A stretch of DNA of 64,000 nt from Sambucus nigra (taxonomy: Eukaryota > Streptophyta > Magnoliopsida > Dipsacales > Adoxaceae): NCBI GenBank assembly GCA_949130495.1, contig OX422216.1, positions 367,746,605 through 367,810,604 of the forward strand, written 5' to 3'. Under the pieces are notes generated by a model, which worked only from the letters and a program-made list of their open reading frames with translations, had not been told where the DNA came from and did no database searches. Shown here piece by piece: positions 21,561 through 34,318 of the stretch; the first letter of the stretch is position 1; each line of letters starts with the position of its first letter. A program made the position numbers and the translations under genes.

Positions 21561-23200
21561 GGATTCAGCTATATCAATTTGTCTAGCAGTTGGGCAGGCC
21601 TTGGCTTCATTTAAGTAATATTTCCTTTCTACATTTCCTTCTCCTCCTCCAGCATCTCCTCCTACAATGAAGTGGCATCCAAAGGATATCATGCCTACCT
21701 CCACCTCAGGTTCATCACGCTTTTTCGGTATGTCTGGATCTTCGTCAAAATCATCATTTCTTGCTCTTTTTTTTCTTCCCTTGCTCAGGCTAGAGATTTA
21801 TACCTCCTCCGATTACCTCGATTTCCATTTCGATCAATAAACTTGGCCAATTTTCCTCGTCGAACAAGATTTTCAATCTCATTCTTCAATGCAATGCAGT
21901 TGCTGGTGTTGTGCCTATGGTCACTGTAAAAGTCACATTACTTATACTTATCCCTATTGTTCAGGGGTGTCTTCAACTTTACAGAACAATTCAATTCTCG
22001 GTTCCCTTTGATTTCCTTAAGTATATGGAGAACACCTTTATTGAGGTTATATTCATAATACTTCTTGATCCTATCAAGATTTTTGTTTTTTATATCCTTC
22101 TTTAATGAGTTAGAATTGTTTTTCGGATTTTCACCCTTGGTCACAGGAGTTTCCTTAGCTGCCATAGCTTCCTCGGCATTCATTATCTTTTTAGCCTTAC
22201 TTATTAATTATGTGATGGTTTTGGGTGGATTCTTATCTAAAGCATAGTAGAGATCTTTAGCGAGCACCCACTCATAAGTGCTACGATGGATGTCTTCTCC
22301 TCATAGTCCACCCCCTATAGTATTTCATTGTTAAAATGTGTAATATATTCTCTAGTACTTTCTCCCGACTTTTGTCGCACGATCAATATATGAGTGACAC
22401 TCTTGATCATCTTAGCCAAAAAATAAAAGTAATCTATGAATAATTCAGTTAACTCATTTACCACTTGGGAGATTATTATACCAGATTTAAGCTAGCCCTG
22501 TGATAGGACAAGATAAATATCTACACCTTATCTCGTCGGGCACTGAGTAGATGTCGGTAGTAGCTCGATATTGCTCTATGTGAAGGACCAAATTAGTTTT
22601 CTCATCATACTTAGGAGTGACCACTAGTGCCTTGAACTTAGAAGGGGTGGGGTATTCCACAATAACCTGGATAAAAGGTGATCCTTTAACAAAACTCCTT
22701 TGAAACGGATTATTGGTTATGGACATTTCACCTAGTCGATCTTCCAACCACTGTATGGATCCCTTCGAGGGTTGTTCTTCTGGATTAAATTTGTCCGAGG
22801 TAAATTTAATGGCTTTAATGTGTCTATTTTTTGAACTCTCCTCCCGAGAGGTCTACTCGGTACAAACAAAGTCCCTTATATTGGCCCTAGATCTTATAAA
22901 CCCTTCTCTATATTCATGATGATGCTCCTACTCCCTATGTTTTACTCTAGTTTTTCGGGGGTCTAGATGATAAAAAACAGACCCTCTACTTAGCCTCTCC
23001 AAGACACTTGGTATTTCTTTGGAAAAAGATATACCATCATAGTAATCCATTGATCAGAATGAAGAGGTTACTCTAGGATGGTATGACCTATCATGAGAAG
23101 AACGAGAATGATTACTCCTTTCATTTCTATCTAGTGGAGGTGGCATATCCCTTATAAAATTGGAAGACTTATCTTGCATAGTGCGGGCCAATTGCTTAAC
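21560..23200 (-). pseudogene. Element C: gag
   Basis: Reading right to left: a basic and polar N-terminal part (TMQDKSSNFIRDMPPPLDRN near 23,160), then GSIQWLEDRLGEMSITNNPFQRSF, the retrotransposon gag core with SGESTREYITHFNNEI (near 22,340), and NAEEAMAAKETPVTKGENPK near 22,180-22,120, ending with a stretch that precedes the protease. Gag forms the particle and binds the RNA. Several stops and shifts break it. Confidence 0.8.
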
Positions 23201-23691
23201 AGATTATTGCATAGTTTCTTGCCCTCTAGCAAGGTTGCGAAGAATTCCTGTTGATTTGTTGCACTACGAAGAAGCGAGGAAGTTCAGGAGTGAAGGGACC
23301 ACGTTTCCCTAAAGTTTTAAAGATGTGACTAATTTATAGATACCGCATATTTCCCTTATCTAGCGAACCACATCGGCTATGATCCGTACGTTATTATCAA
23401 GACTGACTTCCTCAAAGGGTACTACCCACTTATCAAATTCTTGAGCCAACTTCTGGGCTTCCATGAATAGGCAAATAAATTTTTAGTAGTCGATTGACAT
23501 TTTAGTGAGTAATTTCTGGCCAAGCTTTTAGAATTGGTCTAAGAAAGTTGGTAGTTCCATGCCTCCCCTTCTAATAGGGAGAGGACGAAAATACATTCTC
23601 TCATAAGGAGTGACATAACATGATCAAAAAAGATTGTGGGGTACTGGAGAAAAAACGGTAAAACCTTGAGAGATTTAGGTGAGACTATAAG
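23201..23691 (-). other. Leader of Tat element C
   Basis: Between the gag start and the target site of element A lies about 490 bp without a recognisable frame, probably the 5' untranslated region or the most N-terminal, unconserved part of gag. No primer binding site or LTR of C is visible here or beyond A. Confidence 0.5.
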
Positions 23692-26036
23692 TGACACACC
23701 CCAACCCAGTTACTTATAATTAAGTTTGAAAGTCTAAGTGTGAGTCAAACCATGATTAATTTAACCAAACCATAAACACGAGTTATAATTTCAGAGTCAT
23801 GATTGTAAATCCATATAACTGAAAACCTTTTTACAACAACAGGGTAGTCATACGTATACAAACTTGCTTGAAGGATAATTTAACTTAATTACGTCATTTA
23901 CATTTAAATAAAATCTTTGTTTCTCCCATTCCTGGCTAACCTAACCCGACTTTGTAGATTTGGCAGTGACATCGTGTTACCTGAAAAATGTGAGCATAGG
24001 AACCGTGAGAAAAATAGCTCAGTGAATGCATCACTACAATATTACTGTATGAATTTAAATGCAACAAATCATGTCCGTATAATTATGTATTAAATTATCT
24101 GTCTCATTCATAATCAATGACCAACTTTTCTGAATCATGATTCACATATCATGTCTAAATAGACAATTCTCCCCCATTCCTGGTCGAGGAGAAACCCCTT
24201 GTCATTAATAGACAAATCTCCCCCATTCCGGGTCGGGGATTAACCTCCCATTTCGGTGAACCGAAATTAACAATTTCATATTCATTATATTCTGATCATA
24301 TCAACAACACGATACAAATATCTCTCTCCAGTGAGTACACTCACCTTGGTTAATAACTATGTATTCACATTTCCTTCGGGTGGAGCTGAACTGGGTAGAT
24401 TAGACCTTACACCTGTCAATCCCACTAAATTAGTACTGAATCTCAATCATAAATATTATCGTAACATAATTATGTAACTTTCAATGACTATACAACAACA
24501 ATGTAATTCCACTTAAGTCACATTCCAGGAAACATGAGTAAAGACAAGACAACGGTACACATGTTGATAAAGTTATGAACATTCAAACGTAGAAAATACC
24601 TCATAAGGGATTTATAAATAAACCCAAGTAAATATGAAAGCATACTTCCCAATGTATATACACATGAAACATGTACTCAAAATACTCTTCGGAAAGAGGA
24701 GATAACCATATTCTTTCATGGGGTATCCAGTATGGCCTCAAATTACTGTCCTCTATAATTAACCATCCTATATTCCTAAATTGTATAAATAAAGGGGTCC
24801 AACCTTATCAATATTAAAACATATATGAATATAATTTTCAGTACAAGTGATGGTGTAATTTTTCAAGCTACCTAGAGCAAGTTATGACCATTTCTTTACA
24901 ATACAAGAAATTTTCCCTACAAGCTCCTCTATTGTTCCTTCAACTTCCAAGAATTTTCATAATTTTTTCTACATCGTAAATTTCCATGATTTTCAACACT
25001 TTTTCATTACACATACTAAATGGTACATAATTAAAGTTTCATAATTTTTTGACTTCATTTGCTATCTCAAAATCTTGACTAAACTTAGGGCATACCGAAA
25101 TGAAGTATACAAACAACAACTATATACAAATTTGAAATCATCATTACGGCCTAACCAGAAGGAGATAAATTCTAATTTTAGGATATGATATGAATATATG
25201 AGTCTAATTTCATATCCAATTGGAATTTCTCAATTCAAGTAATCACACAAAGATGTATGCAAGTTTGAATACAAGGGGTTTCAATACAAAGCAATTTTAA
25301 GGGTTTTTACATTCAACTTAACATAAACTTGCATCTAACCATACATATATATAAAGGGCTGAAACTTTCATAAACCTGTGATGATTTATGTCATATAAAT
25401 CAGTAATATAAGATAAATGACAAGATTTGAAATTAGGATTACCTTCGGGACTTTTACGTAATTTCTACGGATTTTTCTACACTTTTTCTCCTCACTTTTT
25501 CTTCCTAAACTTCTACTTTCTCTTTCCTCAAGCTAGCAACACTTCAAAATGAACCTAGGGATTAATTTTCTGAAAAAATAAGTTAGAGGGAGAGTAATAA
25601 GTCAGCCAAATCATGCCTCATTTCCATCCAATCAAATTAATCCATTTGGTTTACTAAACGACAATTTACCACTTAAAGGGAATGGACAGATTTGCCCCTT
25701 GTTCGTAAATTCAGTATAACTCTTTACTCGAGAATCCATTTGATGCACCGTTTTGTTGTGTTACAACCCTAATTCACATGTCTAAAACTATCTAGTTTTT
25801 ACCTCAAGTCAATTGTAAAGTTATAAGGGTTAAAACTAGTCTCTAACAGGAACATTTCTACCGAAAACAACAAAATTTTGTGTTTGTAAATAATTCGACC
25901 TTTCATGATTTATGAAAGTAGGATTATAATAAACATAATCACTTAACATTAAATACAATAATAACACATTATTCATATCACATAAGTTAAGAATGATTTA
26001 AATATAATTTATCACACTTATATCCGGGTTGTCACA
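23692..26036 (-). repeat. 3' LTR of chromovirus A
   Basis: 2,345 bp, starting TGACACACCCC and ending CGGGTTGTCACA in plus-strand reading. It is nearly the same as 30,968-33,300 but keeps the CCCCCATTCCTGGTCGAG stretch near 24,175 where the other LTR lacks about a dozen bases. Short frames inside are not genes. Confidence 0.95.
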
Positions 26037-26049
26037 ACTCACCCTTCTT
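26037..26049 (-). promoter_or_regulatory. Polypurine tract of chromovirus A
   Basis: AAGAAGGGTGAGT on the minus strand directly precedes the 3' LTR; plus-strand DNA synthesis would start here. Confidence 0.85.
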
Positions 26050-26089
26050 AGAAAATTTCGTCCCCCAAATTTAATATAAAGGTCACTTA

Positions 26090-27270
26090 CCAAACAAATG
26101 GGGATACTCTTTCTTCATGCTATCCTCCATTTCGCAAGTTGATTATTTAACTCCATGGATCATTCGCAAAACTTTAACTAAGGGAATAACTTTACTCCTC
26201 AATACTTGCTCCTTACGATCAATAATTTCCACTAGTTCCTCGATGTATGACAAGTCTTCCTTCAGTTCAATAGGTTGTGTTTTCAATTGATGAGATGGAT
26301 CTGCCAAATACTTACGAATCATCGATACATGAAACACATCATGTTAATGGGGTAAATCTGGAGGTAATTCTAATCTATATGCCAGGGTCCCAATTCTTTC
26401 CAACACTTCATATGGTCCAATGTATCTTGCACTTAGTTTCCCTTTTTTCCCAAATCTCATAACGCCTTTCCTCGGTGAAATACGTAGGAATACAAAATCC
26501 CCCTTTCGAAATTCCAATGGATGCTTCCTCTTATCTGCATAAAATTTTTGCCTGCTTTGCGCTATCTTTATCCATTCTCGAATCATTTTGATCTTTTTAG
26601 TTGTCATATCTATTAATTCAGGACCCAAAATTTTCCTTTCACCTACTTCATCCCAACACAAAGGCGTTCTACATCTCCTCCCATATAAAGCTTCATACAG
26701 AGCCATACCAATGGTGGACTGATAGCTATTATTATACTATAATTCCATCAATGGAAAATGATCATCCCAACTACCTTTGAAGTCAAATACACAAGCTCAT
26801 AACATATCTTCTAATATTTGAATAGTCCTTTCAGATTGCCCATTGGTTTGTGGATGAAAATAGTGCTGAACTTCAAACTTGTGTCCATGGCATTCTATAA
26901 ACGAGGCCAAAATTTAGAAGTGAACGTTGGATATCTATATGATACAATTGACACTAGTGCCTCATGTAATCGGATAATCTCGTCAATGTACATACATGCA
27001 TACTTGTCAACAGTGTAGGTGGTTTTAATTGGAAGAAAATGAGCTGACTCTATAAATCGTCCTACAATCACCCAAATATAATCATGCCCCTTTAGTGATC
27101 GGGGTAATCCTGAAACAAAGTCCATCGTTATATGTTCCCACTTCCATTTAGAAATAGGCAATGACTGTAATAATCCCGCCCGCTTCTGATCCTCCGCCTT
27201 TACTTGCTGGCATACTAAACATTTAGCTACGAAATCTGCAATCTAACGTTTCATATTGTTCCACCAGTAA
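26090..27270 (-). pseudogene. Element A: integrase and chromodomain
   Basis: The zinc region has CLVCQQVK intact, while the second His is Arg (KIYRDLK). The catalytic core starts with ITMDFVSGLP (Asp 1 present, near 27,130); the second motif reads SYRYPTFTSKFW, so Asp 2 is Tyr. The frame then decays with many stops to about 26,700 and reopens with ALYGRRCRTPLCWDEVGE and FLRISPRKGVMRFGKKGKL. The end (26,337-26,090) is a chromodomain relic: YIEELVEIIDRKEQVLRSK, IPLVKV, then KKEYPHLFGK. Chromodomains direct insertion towards marked chromatin. Inactive. Confidence 0.88.
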
Positions 27271-28060
27271 TACTCTTTCAAATCTCTATATATTTTGGTA
27301 CCTCCCGGATGCATAGAGTAAATAGAACTATCTGCCTCTTCTAATATATCCTTCTTTAAGGATGGATCATTCGGTACACAAATTCTATTTTTATAACACA
27401 AAGATTCATCATTCTTAATCTCAAAGTCACTCTCTCTACCATCCCGAACTTCTTGTTTCTTCTTCTCAAGGAACAGATCATTGGTCTGCAAATTTCTTAT
27501 GCGTTTGTCTAATAAAGGTCTTACTGTGACATGTGCTAATAATCCTCCCCCTTTTGAAAACTTTAATTCAATCCCCATCGATGCCAATTCACGAATATTT
27601 CCAACACGTGCACACTGTATGCAACCCAGAATCCCTGATGATTTTTGACTCAAAGCATCTGCTACTACATTGGCCTTCCCCGGATGATGATGGATGGTAC
27701 AATCATAGTCTTTAATCAGCTCTATCCAACACCCCTGTCTCAAATTCAGTTCTCTTTGTGTAAATAAGTATTTCAAACTTTGATGATCCGTAAATATCTC
27801 ACAAGTTTCTCCATACAAGTAATGTCGCCACAGATTTAAAGAAAAAACAATGGCTGCTAACTCCAAATCATGCGTAGAGTAGTTTCGTTCATGCGTCTTT
27901 AATTATCTGGAAGCATATGCTATTACCTTCCCATTCTGCATAAGAACACCTCCTAACCCCTGAAATGAAGTGTCTGTATAGATCACAAAAGACTCATTCC
28001 CATATGGAATAGTAAGTATAGGGGCTGAGACCAACCGCTTCTTTAATCAATTAAAACTCC
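27243..28060 (-). pseudogene. Element A: RNase H
   Basis: IYTDTSFQGLGGVL near 27,960 holds the first Asp; then [21 protein letters not shown] with the Glu, [18 protein letters not shown] with an Asp, and [14 protein letters not shown] with the last Asp. All four catalytic positions remain. A stop at about 27,905 splits the domain, and the long open frame 27,866-27,243 continues through the linker into the integrase zinc region. Confidence 0.88.
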
Positions 28061-28720
28061 TTTCTCATTCTTCATCCCACACAAACTTCACTTCTTTACG
28101 GGTCAACTTTGTCAATGGTAATGCTATTGCTTAAAATCCCTTAATGAGCCTATGATAGTAACCTACGAATCTTAGGAAACTCCTAATTTCTATCACATTC
28201 TTAGGACTCTCCCATTCAACAATTGCTTCCACCTTCTTTGGATCAACATATATCCCATTTCTCGAGACAACGTGCCCTAAAAACATAATTTCATTCAACC
28301 AAACCTCACACTTGCTGAACTTAGAAAATAATTTCTTCTTTCTCAAAATCTGCAATACAAGTCTCAAATGTTTCTCATGTTCCTCCATGCTACTGTTGTA
28401 AATCAACACATCATCTGTGAATACAATCACAAGTGAATCAATGAAAGGGTGGAATACCTGATTCATCAAATCCCTAAAAACTGCTGGAGCATTAGTTAAT
28501 CCAAATGGCATTACCAAAAACTCATAGTGCCCATATCGAGTCCGAAAAGCCGTTTTGAAAATATCACTATCCTTTACTGTCAATTGGTGGTAACCCGATC
28601 TTAAATCAATCTTCGAAAATATTGTGGCCCCCCTGTAATTGGTCAAACAAGTCATCGATACGAGGTAGAGGGTACTTATTTCTAATGGTCACCATATTCA
28701 ATTTTGATAATCAATACATA
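28060..28720 (-). pseudogene. Element A: reverse transcriptase
   Basis: The open block 28,655-28,131 carries [34 protein letters not shown] and the active site [13 protein letters not shown]; the pair of Asp is kept but the usual Ile/Val is Thr. Then [16 protein letters not shown] and [15 protein letters not shown]. The fingers region to the right of 28,655 is shifted out of frame. Confidence 0.92.
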
Positions 28721-29006
28721 ATCGCATGGTCCCATCTTTCTTTTTCACAAATAACACTGGGGCTCCCCATGATGAAACACTAGGACGAATCAAACCTCTG
28801 CTTATCAGATCTCGTAATTACCCTTTTAATTCTTTCAACTCCGAAGGTGCCATTTTATATGGAGCAAGAGAAATTGGACCAGTACCTGGAATTAGTTCAA
28901 TGGAAAACTCTACTTCCCTATCGAGTGGCAATCCTAGCAATTCCTCTAGGAAGACATCAAAAAATTCTCTAACCACTGGTATATCTTAAATTTTAACTGT
29001 CTCTTT

Positions 29007-29158
29007 ACTAGTATCAACAACATAAGCTAAATACCCTGTACAACCTTTACTCAATAACTTTCTGCTCTTAATTGCTGGGATTACTGGTATCAATAACATA
29101 AGTTAAATACCCTGTACAACCTTTACTCAATAACTTTCTGCTCTTAATTGTTGGGATA
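29007..29158. repeat. 76 bp tandem duplication inside element A
   Basis: The block from ACTAGTATCAACAACATAAG to TTAATTGCTGGGATT (29,007-29,082) is repeated at 29,083-29,158 with only a few differences. The offset of 76 is not a multiple of three, so it shifts the frame between protease and RT. Confidence 0.9.
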
Positions 29159-29159
29159 A

Positions 29160-29660
29160 GACAATTAGGGACAACTTTCCTTTCTCCTATAAACTAGAAC
29201 TCAGGTTCACCAGGCAGATGAAATGTAACTTCTTTTCGAAAACAATCAATGTAAGCATGATACAATGATAACCAATACATCCCCAATATAATATCAAAAT
29301 CCCTAATGGCCAACGGTATCAAATCAACATAAAAATCTCTCTCACCCATTCGTAAGACACAATCTTTATAAATGTGCTCAACCAAAATCAAACTTTCCAT
29401 TGGGGTAGAAATATATATGGCACAATTGAGAAATGAACATGGTCTACCCAAATGTGAAACAATATGCAATACTACGAATGAATGCGTAGATCCAGGAGCA
29501 ATGAGTGCATAAAGATATTTATTTGCAATAGAAAGTTTACATGTAACCACTTTCGGTGTATCATGGGCATCTTGCAGCGTCATCGCAAACACTGTTCCTC
29601 CTGCCCTCGATCTAGTTGCTTGTTCTGTACCTCTTCCCCTAGTGGAACTTCCTAGAGAGG
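29160..29660 (-). pseudogene. Element A: aspartic protease
   Basis: The frame gives CKLSIANKYLYALIAPGSTHSF: the catalytic Asp of the DPGS/DSGA motif is Ala here (GCT). Downstream LIPLAIRDFDIILGMYWLSLYH is the flap and the conserved ILG(M/R)-W region, ending with FRKEVTFHLPGEPEF. The protease would be inactive whatever the frame. Confidence 0.87.
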
Positions 29661-29699
29661 GTCCTTTATGAGGACCCACACTACTGACTGAAATCGCTA

Positions 29700-30803
29700 T
29701 TGATAACATAGGACAATTCTTTCTCAGATGGTCCTTCTGATGACAATTAAAACATTCTATATTCAGTATCTTTGGGCAATTTCTCTTTATAGACACGATG
29801 CCCCACAAAAGAAACAAACATTCAGATCTCCTTGCACTGAAATTCTTAAACCTCTTCCACCACTTTCTTCACCCGTTTGCGAACTACCTCCCATGCCTCT
29901 ACCATGCTGGAATTTCTGCCCTCCAAGTCTCGAATATTCTGTATCACTACCCTTTTGATAACTTGGATCGAATCTGCTTCTTTTTACGCCTCGTTCTCGA
30001 TTACCACTCGCTTCATTCACTTCCTTTTCTACTAGCATGGCTTTGTTCACCAATGATGAATAATTAACAGTATCTAAAGACGACAAACGTGATTTAATGA
30101 GTAACTGAAGTCCATCGAGAAATCGACTGCACATATCTTCCTCATTCTGTATAAACCTCGAAGCAAATCGAGATAAAGTTGTAAGTTTAACTTCCTATTC
30201 TCTAACTGTCATACTCCCCTGATTCAACATGAAATATTGTTTCTCCTTTTATTTTTGATACATCGGAGGAAAATACTTATCATACAAGGCTTTAACAAAA
30301 ACATCCCATGAGATCACATTCCCACCTCCTGCAGTAATCAACAAATGTTTTGTGGCATCTCACCAGTATTTAGCTTCTCCTTTCAGCACGTACGTCGCCA
30401 AGATCACTCGTTGATTTTCATGCATTATCATCACCCCGAAAATAAGTTCAATCTCTTTAAACCATTCTTCTGCCTCTGCTGGATCAACTGCTCCTTTGAA
30501 CGATGGTGGATTCATCTTAGAAAATTTCTCATGTGAATTCCTCCTTTCTTCCTAGTGTATCACCTCCTCAGCCCTAGCTAATGATTGTGCCTCTAGTTGC
30601 ATCGTCTGTTGTTCTTCCTTCTGAGGCATAAATCTAGCTTGCTGCTCTACCATTAGAGTTATAGCATGTGCCATTTTTTACATATCTGTCAGTTGTTCCG
30701 GCTCGGGTTCGACATTTATTTGAACAAGTTGCTCAACCTCCGCTTCTGCTGGAATATTTGAAGCCTCATCTTCTATTCTCACAATTACATTCCCTCGTTC
30801 CAT
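29700..30803 (-). pseudogene. Element A: gag
   Basis: The start is the ATG at 30,803 (MERGNVIVRIEDEAS), about 140 bases after the primer binding site. Then MNPPSFKGAVDPAEAEEWF, FVKALYDKYFPP, and the retrotransposon gag core with MTVRE and FASRFIQNEEDMCSRFLDGL. A basic, Gly/Ser-rich stretch (ASGNRERGVKRSRFD) is followed near 29,760 by a zinc knuckle CFNCHQKDHLRKNC (CX2CX4HX4C). Stops occur at about 30,678, 30,555, 30,360, 30,248 and 30,200. Confidence 0.9.
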
Positions 30804-30944
30804 TATCTTATATCTGAAATGAATCAAAGATATAACAACATGCAGATATACATATCTTTCCTAACATAATCTTTAGTATAAAATAAAATATATTTCCAAC
30901 ATTCACTACCAAATCTAGACTCTTCTCACTCCAGAACCTCTAAA

Positions 30945-30962
30945 ACCTAGGCTCTGATACCA
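30945..30962 (-). promoter_or_regulatory. Primer binding site of chromovirus A
   Basis: TGGTATCAGAGCCTAGG on the minus strand, five bases inside the 5' LTR; match to initiator Met tRNA. Confidence 0.9.
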
Positions 30963-30967
30963 AAAGC

Positions 30968-33300
30968 TGACACGCCCCAACCTAGTTACTTATAATTAAG
31001 TTTGAAAGTCTAAGTGTGAGTCAAACCATGATTAATTTAACCAAACCATTAACATGAGTTTTAATTTCAGAGTCATCATTGTAAATTCATATAACTGAAA
31101 ACCTTTTTACAACATCGGGGTATTCATACGTATACAAACTTGCTTGAAGGATAATTTAACTTAATTACATCATTTACATTTAAACAAAATGTTTGTTTCT
31201 CCCATTCCTGGCTAACCCAACCCGACTTCCTAGATTTGGCAGTGACATCGCGTTACCTGAAAAATGTGAACATGGGAAGTGTGAGCAAAATAGCCCAGTG
31301 AATGCATCACTACAATATTACTGCATGAATTTAAATGCAATAAATCATGTCCATATAATTATGTATTAACTTATCCGGCTCATTCATAATGAATTACCAA
31401 CTTTCCCGAATCATGATTCACATATCCTCTCTAAATAGACAATTCTCCCCCAGGAGTAACCCCTTGTCATTAATGGACAAATCTCCCCCATTTCGGGTCG
31501 GGGAGTAACCCCCCATTTCGGTAAACCGAAATGAACAATTTCATATTCATTATATTCTGATCATATCAACAACATGATACAAATATCTCTTTCCAGTGAG
31601 TACACTCACCTTGGTTAACAACTATGTATTCACGTTTCCTTCGGGTGGAGCTGAACTGGGTTGATTAGACCTTACACCTGTCAATCCCACTAAATCAGTA
31701 TTGAATCTCAATCATAAGTATTATCCTAACATAATTATGTAACTTTCAATTACTATACAACAACAATATAATTCCACTTAAGTCACATTCCAGGAAACAT
31801 GAGTAAAGACAAGACAACGGTACACATGTTGATAAAGTTATGAACATTCAACCGTAGAAAATATCTCATAAGGGATTTATAAATAAACCCAAGTAAATAT
31901 TAAATCATATTTCTCAATGTATATACACATGAAACATGTACTCAAAATACTCTTCGAAAAGAGGAGATAACCATATTCTTTCATGGGGTATCCAGTATGG
32001 CCTCAAATTACTGTCCTCTATACTCAACCATCCTATATTCCTAAATTGTATAAATACAGGGGTCGAAACTTATCAATATGAAAACATATATGAATATAAT
32101 TTCCAGTACAAGTGACGGTGTAATTTTTCAAGCTTCCTAGAGCAAGTTATGACCATTTCTTTACAACACAAGAAATCTGCCCTACAAGCTCCTCTATTGT
32201 TCCTTTAACTTCCAAGAATTTTCATAATTTTTTCTACACCATAAATTTCCATGATTTTCAACACTTTTTCATTACACATAATTAATGGTACATAATTAAA
32301 GTTTCATAATTGTTTGACTTCATTTGCTATCTCAAAAGCTTGACTAAACTTAGGGCATACCGAAATGAAGTATATAAACAACAACTATATACCAACTTGA
32401 AATCATCGTTACAGCCTAACCACAAGGAGATAAATTCTAATTTTCGGATATGATATGAATTAATGAGTATAATTTCATATCCAATTGTAATTTATCAATT
32501 CAAGTAATCACACAAAGAGATATACAAGTTTGAATACAAGGTGTTTTAATACAAAGCAATTTTGAGGGTTTTTACATTCAACTGAACATAAACTTGCATC
32601 TAACCATACATATATATAAAGGGATGAAAGTTTCTTAACCCTATGATGATTTATATCATATAAATCAGTAATATAAGATAAATGACAAGATTTGCAATTA
32701 GGATTACCTTCGGGACTTTTACGTAATTTCTACGGATCTTTCTACACTTTTTCTCATCATTTTTTCTTCCTAAACTTCTACTTTCTCTTTCCTCAAGATA
32801 GCAACACTTCAAACTGAACCTAGGGTTTAATTTTATGAAAAAATAAGTTATAGGGAGAGTAATAATTAGGCCAAGGAATTCCTCCTTTCCATCCAATCAA
32901 ATTAATCCATTTGGTTTACTAAACGACAATTTACCACTTAAAGGGAATGGACAGATTTGTCCCTTGTTCGTAAATTCAGTATAACTGTTTACTAAAGCAT
33001 CCATTTGATGCACCGTTTGTTGTGTTACAACCCTAACCCACATTTATACAACTATCTAGTTTTTACCTCAAGTCAATTGTAATGTTATAAGGGTCAAAAC
33101 AAGTCTCTAACAGGAACATTTCTACCGAAAACAACAAAATTTTGTGTTTGTAAATAATTCGACCTTTCATGATTTATGAAAGTAGGATTATAATAAACAT
33201 AATCACTTAACATTAAATACAATAATAACACATTATTCATATCACCTAAGTTAAGCGTGATTTAAATATAATTTATCATATTTATATTCGGGTTGTCACA
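30968..33300 (-). repeat. 5' LTR of chromovirus A
   Basis: 2,333 bp, starting TGACACGCCCC and ending CGGGTTGTCACA in plus-strand reading, the partner of 23,692-26,036. It carries a deletion of about 12 bases near 31,450 relative to the other LTR. The frame at 32,651-32,896 is chance. Confidence 0.95.
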
Positions 33301-34318
33301 ATAAGAATAATGGGTGCTTTGTTAGGCAAAATTTGGAAAGAAGGGTCAAACTCAGGGTTGCTTTCCATGAAGATGGTATTTGTTTTAGTTCTATGTACTA
33401 CAAGAGGGTTTGAGTGGTGTTGGGATTAGAAATAGCTGGAGAGGAGATGATATCCCACTTTATCAGGACTTAGATCAATTTTCCGAGGGGAAAGCATCAG
33501 TCAGCGGTTTGATCTGCAGATTGGTGGAAGTTGAAGTGGGCATCAGGAATGAAGTTTTTAGGGAGTTGTTTTAGTAATGGTTGGGGTTCCAATGGTTTAA
33601 TGAGAACTTAGGCTATCAGGGCCTGGTAAATTTTTTACAGGGGAGCATGGAGCTCAATTTCTTTTTTTAGCAGGATTGAGGTAATTGTTTAGTGCCGAAG
33701 AGGTAGTAGGTTGTCATAAATTATTGATGGTTGAGACTAAGGAATTAACAAGTTTCTCATACTTTTTAGGTTTAAACTATCTAGTCGATTTCTTCATTTT
33801 AGACTCCATTTTTGGATACCTTCTTCGATTTCCAAACTAACCTCTTAGAGGGCTCAGAAGTGCGAGTAGTACTATCCTCCCATGGATGCTCGGATATAGA
33901 GAACCAAGTTTTTCTTCACAATGTGCACTTGTTCCTCCACTAAGGGCTTGCTGGTTATGGTGGCGACTTTATCTCTCCACCTTCCAATTAATCTATTAGC
34001 TGATTCCTCATGGATTTTCTTTAGTAGCTCTAGGTCTCAGCGCATGACCTCTAACTCTTTGTTGTACTTGTACTGAGACATGAATTCTTAGGACATCTTC
34101 CTAACTATGGATCCTGTATTCTTTAAGAGATAAAAAATAATCAAAGAGGAATTTTTTCATGGTTTTCTGAAATATTTGGGACATAATTAGGGTCATGGAT
34201 CGATGATAGCTTTATAGATGCATAACTAAAGGCTCCTTGCCCTTTAACTTCTTGATGTCCTACATCTTGAACTTCTCTTGAGGTCTGGCCGTAGTGTAAG
34301 GAGACATGTGAGTGTAAT
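33301..34318 (-). pseudogene. Gypsy gag-like relic next to copia K
   Basis: On the minus strand between about 34,090 and 33,880 a broken frame reads KELEVMR, LELLKKIHEESANRLIGRWRDKVATI and KPLVEEQVHIVKKNL. The order (coiled coil, then ..RWR-K...T-KP--EEQV-IV-KNL) resembles the end of the gag core in Ogre/Tat elements. It differs from the gag of element C at 21,560-23,200, so this is another element that already bordered C before A inserted. The rest (33,301-33,850) has no readable frame. Confidence 0.45.

Larger units (their letters stand above)
18537..23691 (-). mobile_element. Tat-lineage Ty3/gypsy element C, 3'-truncated
   Basis: On the minus strand, right to left: leader and gag start, gag, protease, RT, RNase H, second RNase H and the first part of the integrase zinc finger. 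The integrase core, tail and 3' LTR are absent; sequence stops at the border with copia LTR D. Protein sequence is close to element E, so they belong to one family. The right edge is where chromovirus A inserted (target duplication ATAAG). Confidence 0.82.
23692..33300 (-). mobile_element. Chromovirus A (Tekay/Del-like), complete structure, inactive
   Basis: Two LTRs (23,692-26,036 and 30,968-33,300), both TG...CA, flank gag, protease, RT, RNase H, integrase and a chromodomain in minus orientation. ATAAG stands on both outer sides (23,687-23,691 and 33,301-33,305), a perfect five-base target duplication. A primer binding site and a polypurine tract are in place. The gene order and C-terminal chromodomain mark it as a Tekay-type chromovirus. 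In two samples totalling about 255 bases I count about 14 LTR differences. The host sequence was the left end of C's leader next to a gypsy gag relic. Confidence 0.95.

Noticed and set aside
22065..22247. Hydrophobic plus-strand frames at 21,672-22,247 that look like membrane proteins
   Set aside because: They lie opposite Lys/Asn-rich gag of element C; antisense of such codons gives Phe/Leu-rich frames.
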